A stretch of DNA of 45,354 nucleotides from Minisyncoccota bacterium (GTDB taxonomy: Bacteria > Verrucomicrobiota > Verrucomicrobiia > Methylacidiphilales > Verrucolacustridaceae): positions 1-45,354 of the forward strand of contig JASGCJ010000008.1 of the NCBI GenBank assembly GCA_030054195.1. Reading direction: 5' to 3'. The notes beneath the pieces were generated by a model. That model was given only the letters and a program-made list of their open reading frames with translations, did no database searches and was not told where the DNA came from. Positions within the stretch are counted from its first letter, which is position 1. Every line of letters starts with the position of its first letter. A program made the position numbers and the translations under genes. Shown in pieces: positions 35,101-41,100 of this stretch.

Positions 35101-38100
35101 TGGACCCGATAGCTCCGCCACCGCCGCCGCCATTCCCACCATTACCACCACCCCCGGTGTAGCCGGAACCACCACCACCACCGCCAAAGAAAATGCTCGG
35201 TCCCAGAATATCCGAAGAGCGGCCCACACCTCCTGCCGGATTTCCGCCCACTCCACCGGCTCCTCCACCACCGCCGGGATACCATTCGCTGCCGTTGCCT
35301 CCAACGCCTCCGCTGTTTCCTTGCCCACTGGTGGCCACACCTCGTGCCCCACCTCGACCCGCGTTCCCACCCATTCCGGAGGCGCCGCCCCCGGAGGCCA
35401 CGTCATTACCACCGGCCGCCGGAGAGTTGGTGTTATTATGAGTCGACGCCCCACCGCCTCCACCCAAGGCTGTTAAAATAGTGCTGCCATTCACCATGAA
35501 GATCGACGGGCTTCCATTACTTCCTCTCGGACGACTTGTCCCAGAGAGCGCTCCTGCCCCACCTGCACCCACCACGGCCGTAATCGTCTGACCCGGCGTG
35601 ACAGCGATGGTCGTCTCCAGCACGCCTCCTCCTCCTCCACCACCGCCCATATCCGAACCGCCACCGCCACCCGCGCCCACCACCAGTACCCGGATACTTG
35701 TCACCCCTGCCGGAACTACCCAGGTGTTTGAGCCCGTGTCGGTGAAGATTTCCGCATTCTTTCTTCCGTCCGCAAGGGCTCCAATCGTCTCTGCCCCACC
35801 CAAATTCACGGTCGATCCCTCCGCGATCGAGACCGTGGCCGCATCAGACAACATGTTGGCTGCAGTCGTGACGAGGAATCCGTTGTTCACGTCGACGGCC
35901 GCACCGCCGCTCCAGCCCAATCCGCTCAAAGTCAACGTCCCGGCACCATCCTTCCTTAGACTGTTGATCCGGCCAGACGTGGCGTTGGTGGAATTAATCG
36001 TGACGTTAACTCCCTCCCTCACGATATCGAAGGCGCTAAAGGTATTGCGATCACTCCAGAAAGTTCCGGTCTTGGTTTCCGAGTTGGCGCCGGTGAACTG
36101 CAGAGTACCCCCCGACATACCGAGGTAGCCCGAGCCAATCTTGGAGAATGAGTCGATTGAAAGGATGCCACCGTCAATGTCCGTCCCGCCCGAAAGGGAA
36201 TTCAATCCGGTCAGGATCCATTTACCCACTCCGTATTTAGTCAGAAAGCTGGAAGTGCCGCCGATAAACTGACCACTCTGGGTGACGCTCCGTCCATCAT
36301 CACCGCTGCCGAACGAGTTATTCTGAAGATTCACCACACCCGAATTCACGATCGATTGCCGCGTATATTCGCTACCACCAAGGCGGAAGGTTCCGTTTGA
36401 CCCAATGACGATCCTGGAACTGTCCCCGATCCGATTGGCGGCGGACGTCGCCAGCGTTCCCTCATTGATCACAGTGTCCCCGCGATAAGTCTGGGAGCCG
36501 CCAATCGTCAGAGTCCCAGTCCCACGCTTAACAAAACCGAAAGTCCCTTGGGGATTATTGGGATCGCTGGGATTAGCCCATCCAAAAACGCCGGCGAAAG
36601 TCACATTGTTGTTCCCAATGTTTAACGTGGGATTCGCCCAGTCATCCATGGCTGCACCGGCGCTGGAACCCACCGTGATATCCTCGGTGTTGCCCACATC
36701 CCACGTCAGCGTCGGAGCATTGGCGAATCGCGCCTTGAAGGTTTGGCCGTTGACCCCGTTCCCCAACCCACCAGCTCCGAAGATTACCTCACCACCCCGG
36801 ATGTAGGTGCCGGCCGTGTTGTTTCCTCCCGCCCGGACCCGCATTGTCCCCTCACCATCCTTTCTGACCATCCCCCAGACCACTCCGTCTTGGTGGGAAA
36901 GTCGGCCTGTCACATCCAGGTCAATCGCCGCCGCCCCGTTGGCCACATTGAAGTTGTGCCATCCTCCCATATGTAAGGTGGCCGCAATCGTGGAGGTGGT
37001 GTCCCCGGTGACGAAAAGCTGTGTCTCGGTGCCGTTTTCCAAATTGAAGTGGCCATAGTTTCCGTCCGCAGTGACCCCGGCTGCGGCCGAAAGCGTGCCC
37101 CCATTTAGGAAAATATTTCCTCTGATCGTTTGCTCGTCGCCTGAGGTGATCACCTCCACCGTGGCGTTGGTGACATAGAGACTTCCCCCATAAATTCGAT
37201 TGGCAGATCCCCCTACCGACAGCTTGCCGCCAAGAACATTCACTGCACCAGTCAACTGCTGGGTGCTGACGTTGTTGTAGGTCAGCGTTCCAGCGCCGGT
37301 TTTGACGAAGGTCTGGTTGTAGGTGCCGCTGGTGGCGTTAAAGATCAGATTCGCACGTGCATCGGCGATATCGATCGTGCCGGTGCCAGAGTTATCACCC
37401 CAGAGGCCACGCGAAGTGGTCTCTGTACCCGTGCCAGTGTATCGGAAGATGCCGTTGTTATAGAGTTCTAAGGCTCCAGTCCCCAGAGCGAGCGCCGTGT
37501 TCACTTCCAACGTACCGTTGACATTGCTCTGTCCTGTGTGGGTGTTCGACCCAGGGAACGAAATGGCGTTTTCAACAAACGTGGTCTGCCCCTGCTGGAC
37601 GAGGTCCCGACCATTCCCACTTGTGTCCTTCAGATAATTACTATCCCCGGTGGTTCCTGTGGCGTAAGCCGCCACCAGTCCAGTTTGCGCACCGCTGATC
37701 GAACCGAGCGTCATCCCCGCCTGAATCTGGGCAGCCGTCCGGGCCACGTCCCAGATCCGCAGATCCCGCATCGAACCCTGATAGAGCGGCTCATTCGCCC
37801 AGTTCGATTTTCCGAAGTAACTCCGCGCCCGGGCGACGCTCGGCGGCATGCTGGCAGCCGTGGCCGTGCCCACCTGCACTCCATTCACATAAAGACGCAT
37901 CGTTCCCCCGCTCTCTAGAACACCGGCGATATGGGTCCAGCTGTTCAGCGGGATAGGAGTGCTGGTTGTGATAGTGTATTGGATGCCGTTCGCGCCCTTC
38001 ACCCAAAATGCCGGACCCGTTGTATTGGCTGTGTCGCAAATCTCAAGCCCCAGATTCTGGGTTCCACCGTTTCCAACGCTGGCGTCAGTCGAGAAATCAA

Positions 38101-41100
38101 ACATTCGGGCGAAGTTCGTAAAGCGAGTGGGATAGACCCAGCCTTCGACCGTAAAATCTCCGCCAATCACCGCAGTGGAAGGAACCTCGTACCAGCATTC
38201 AGGGAAAGACAGAGTCCCCTGCCCAATCCACAGGGTGGAGGTACCTGAGATGGTCTCGCCCATGGTGAGCGACTGAGTGATCCCAGTGACTCCATTATCC
38301 TTAATATACTCCATGCTGCCGTTCTGGGTGAGGTTGTAGTTGTTGCCGCTGACGTCGTCGGTAGGGCCCTGGCCGGTGGAGCCGATCGGGTAAGCCGCGG
38401 TCAGACCGAGTGCTGGACCGGAGATCGAGCCGATCGCCATGGCAGACTGGATCTCTGATTGGGTCCGCGCGACGTTCCAGAGTCGCACGTCGGTGATTCG
38501 ACCGTTCCAGAGCGCGTCGCCGGACCAGTTACTCTTCCCAATGAAGTTACTGAACCGGGTCTGATCACGGGGCAATATCGCCGTCTGGTTGTTGGAAGCC
38601 ACCAAGGCCCCATTGACGTACAGCTTCATGTTCCCATTCGCCTCCACTACCCCAGCCACGTGGGTCCATGTTTGCAGCGGGATGGCGTTGGGAGACTTTA
38701 CAAAGGCAGAGGTGTTGCCACTGGCCCCACCGAAAACCTCAAGGTAGATTTTTCCGTTGGTCGATTCCTGAGTGAAAAGAATGTTGTCGACCCCGTTGCT
38801 GTTACCAATGTCCAAGATGCGGGCGTAGTTGGCATAACTTTGGATGAAAATCCAGGCCTCCACGGTGATGTCCCCGCTCAACTGGGAACCCGAGATGGTA
38901 GGGATGTTAAAAAAGCCGCTATTCCAGAGGCCGGCGTGCATCTCGCCCTGGTTAAGAAGGATCTGACGATCCGCCAGACCCGGGGAGGAGACAGTGAGCA
39001 CTCCGGCCGGCGATAGGGCGCTGCTAGCCGCCGCGATCCGGACGAAGACGGTGGTATTCAACGTTCCATTCGTCGGCAGAACGGAGAGCGGGGTGGACTG
39101 ATAGACCCCGCTGGCGGTGGTGCACACCTCGTAACCGGCGGAGGGCGTGATGGTCGCTGGACCGATCATGTTCACGCCGCTGATCGGAAGGCCTTGCTCG
39201 GGGGACGGGCTACTCACTACGGCCTTGGTGAACGGAGCGGCCAGCCCATTCGCGTAGAAAAGCATCGGTGCGTAGCTCATCACCACGATGCCCGATCCAC
39301 CATAACCGCCGGTGCCGTTCGCCCAGTGGGAGCCGCCACCCCCGCCACCACCCGTGTTCGCACCGGCGTGACCTCCGGGAGTCTCGGCCAAACTATTGAT
39401 TGCACCGCCACCGCCGCCTTGGCCGTTGTTGAGGCCAACACCGCCAGTCGTGGTGTTAATGGCCCCGCCGCCTCCTCCGCCGATACCGCCATTTCCGCCG
39501 GAGGCACTGTAACCACCGCCACCACCGCCACCGCCCCAGTAAAGATCGCGACCCAAAATCGGAACCAGCAAGCCGGGTCCACCGTGAGCCGGATTGCTGC
39601 TGCCCGCCCCGCCCGCACCACCGCCGCCGCCAGGATACCAGTCACCTGCACTCCCAGATCCGCCAAAACCCTGCCCCGGAGTACCGGCGGCCGCTTGTCC
39701 GCTGGCGCGGGCGGTATTGCCAGACCCACCTCCACCGGAACCTCCGACCGCTGCGTTCACCACAGTACCGCCGAGATCATTCCGATGACCGCTACCACCA
39801 CGCCCACCACCTAGGGCAGTGATGGTCGCACTGCCATTTCCAAAGACGGAGTTTCCGCCGCTCTGCGCCGCCGCAATTTCCTCCGGAATCGGCTGCGGGG
39901 CCCCGCCCCGTCCACCCGCTCCCACCACCGCCCTGTACTGCGTGCCCGCAACGACGTCGTAGTCCTGCCGATAGATGACTCCTCCACCACCACCGCCACC
40001 GCCCATATCCGTTCCACCACCCCCACCACCGCCGACCACCAACAGGTCTACCTTCGAAACGTGGGAAGGCATGGTGAAGTTGTTGTTTCCGATATTCGTG
40101 AAGACCATACGAAACACATTCAAATCCACGCTGGTATTGGCCAGACCGGAGGTGGAGAGGGTCAGCGTTCCCGTCGGGTTGGACGACAGCGCGGCCGCGG
40201 CAATCCGTGTGAAGATGGTGGTGCTTACGACACCGGAGCTGGGCGTGAGGGTGAGAGTCGAGGCATAGGAACCGCCGGAGGTGGCCGCGACCTCGTAACC
40301 CGTCGGAGCATACACCGTGATGTTCCCCATCAGGTTGTAAGCTATGACGGTGATCCCTTTTGCATCAGAAGGAGTTCCTGTGGTGTGATAGAAGCCGTCG
40401 GTTGGAAGGTTGGCCGTAAGCCGGGGGGAAAAGTCCACCACTACCACACCGGTACCACCCGCACCGCCCGATCCGGTGAAACGCCCACCACCACCGCCGC
40501 CGCCCGTATTGGCCGTACCCGCCGTGGCCGCAAAACTGTCGTTCCAACGGCCTCCATGTCCGCCACCGCCTCGACCGCCGGTGGTGGTGAACTGTCCGTC
40601 ACTATGAATGGCGCCGCCGCCTCCCGCAGCAAACCAGCCACTCACACCCAGCGTGGAAAACTGAGGAATGAAAAGCCCGATACCGCCGTAACCGGCCCAA
40701 CCGCCTTGGAAAGGACGGGGACGACTGCCCGCTGAACCGGCACCGCCACCGCCGCCGCTGGTGTTATTCGGTATGGAATTGCCGGTCTGGCCGTCTCCGC
40801 CCGCGTTACCAAAACCTCCGGAACTGCTGGCGGATTGCTGGGCCGCCCCTCCCGCCGCACTTCCACCGCTGTTGTTTTGAGATCCGCCGCCGCCGGAACC
40901 TCCGGCAACTCCGGGACGACCTCCGTACAAAGGAGAACCGCTTTCAATGCGCCCACCTCCCGCACCACCTCCCAACGCGGTTAGCCCACCGAAAACGGAG
41001 CTTGATCCATTACTGCCGGTCGAATTACTGGGCCCGCCCGCGCCACCTGCGCCGACGGTCACGCTGACGGAAGTTCCAGGGACAACCGCCACATCGTTCC

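Larger units (their letters stand above)
21470..37550 (-). repeat. PATR-type autotransporter-associated repeat array (about 40 motifs)
   Basis: By eye about 40 copies of a motif like LTLSGxNTYTGxTTVxxGTL are spread over 16 kb, each opening a beta-strand unit followed by LGSNSAVTLxN or similar. These are the autotransporter-associated beta-strand repeats known from passenger domains that form right-handed beta-helices. The array is interrupted by a third Gly-rich block (35735-34910). It ends in LGGSGTVGTIGGAG and the GNSPGILT motif that commonly closes such arrays in Verrucomicrobiota. The count is a manual estimate. Confidence 0.85.
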
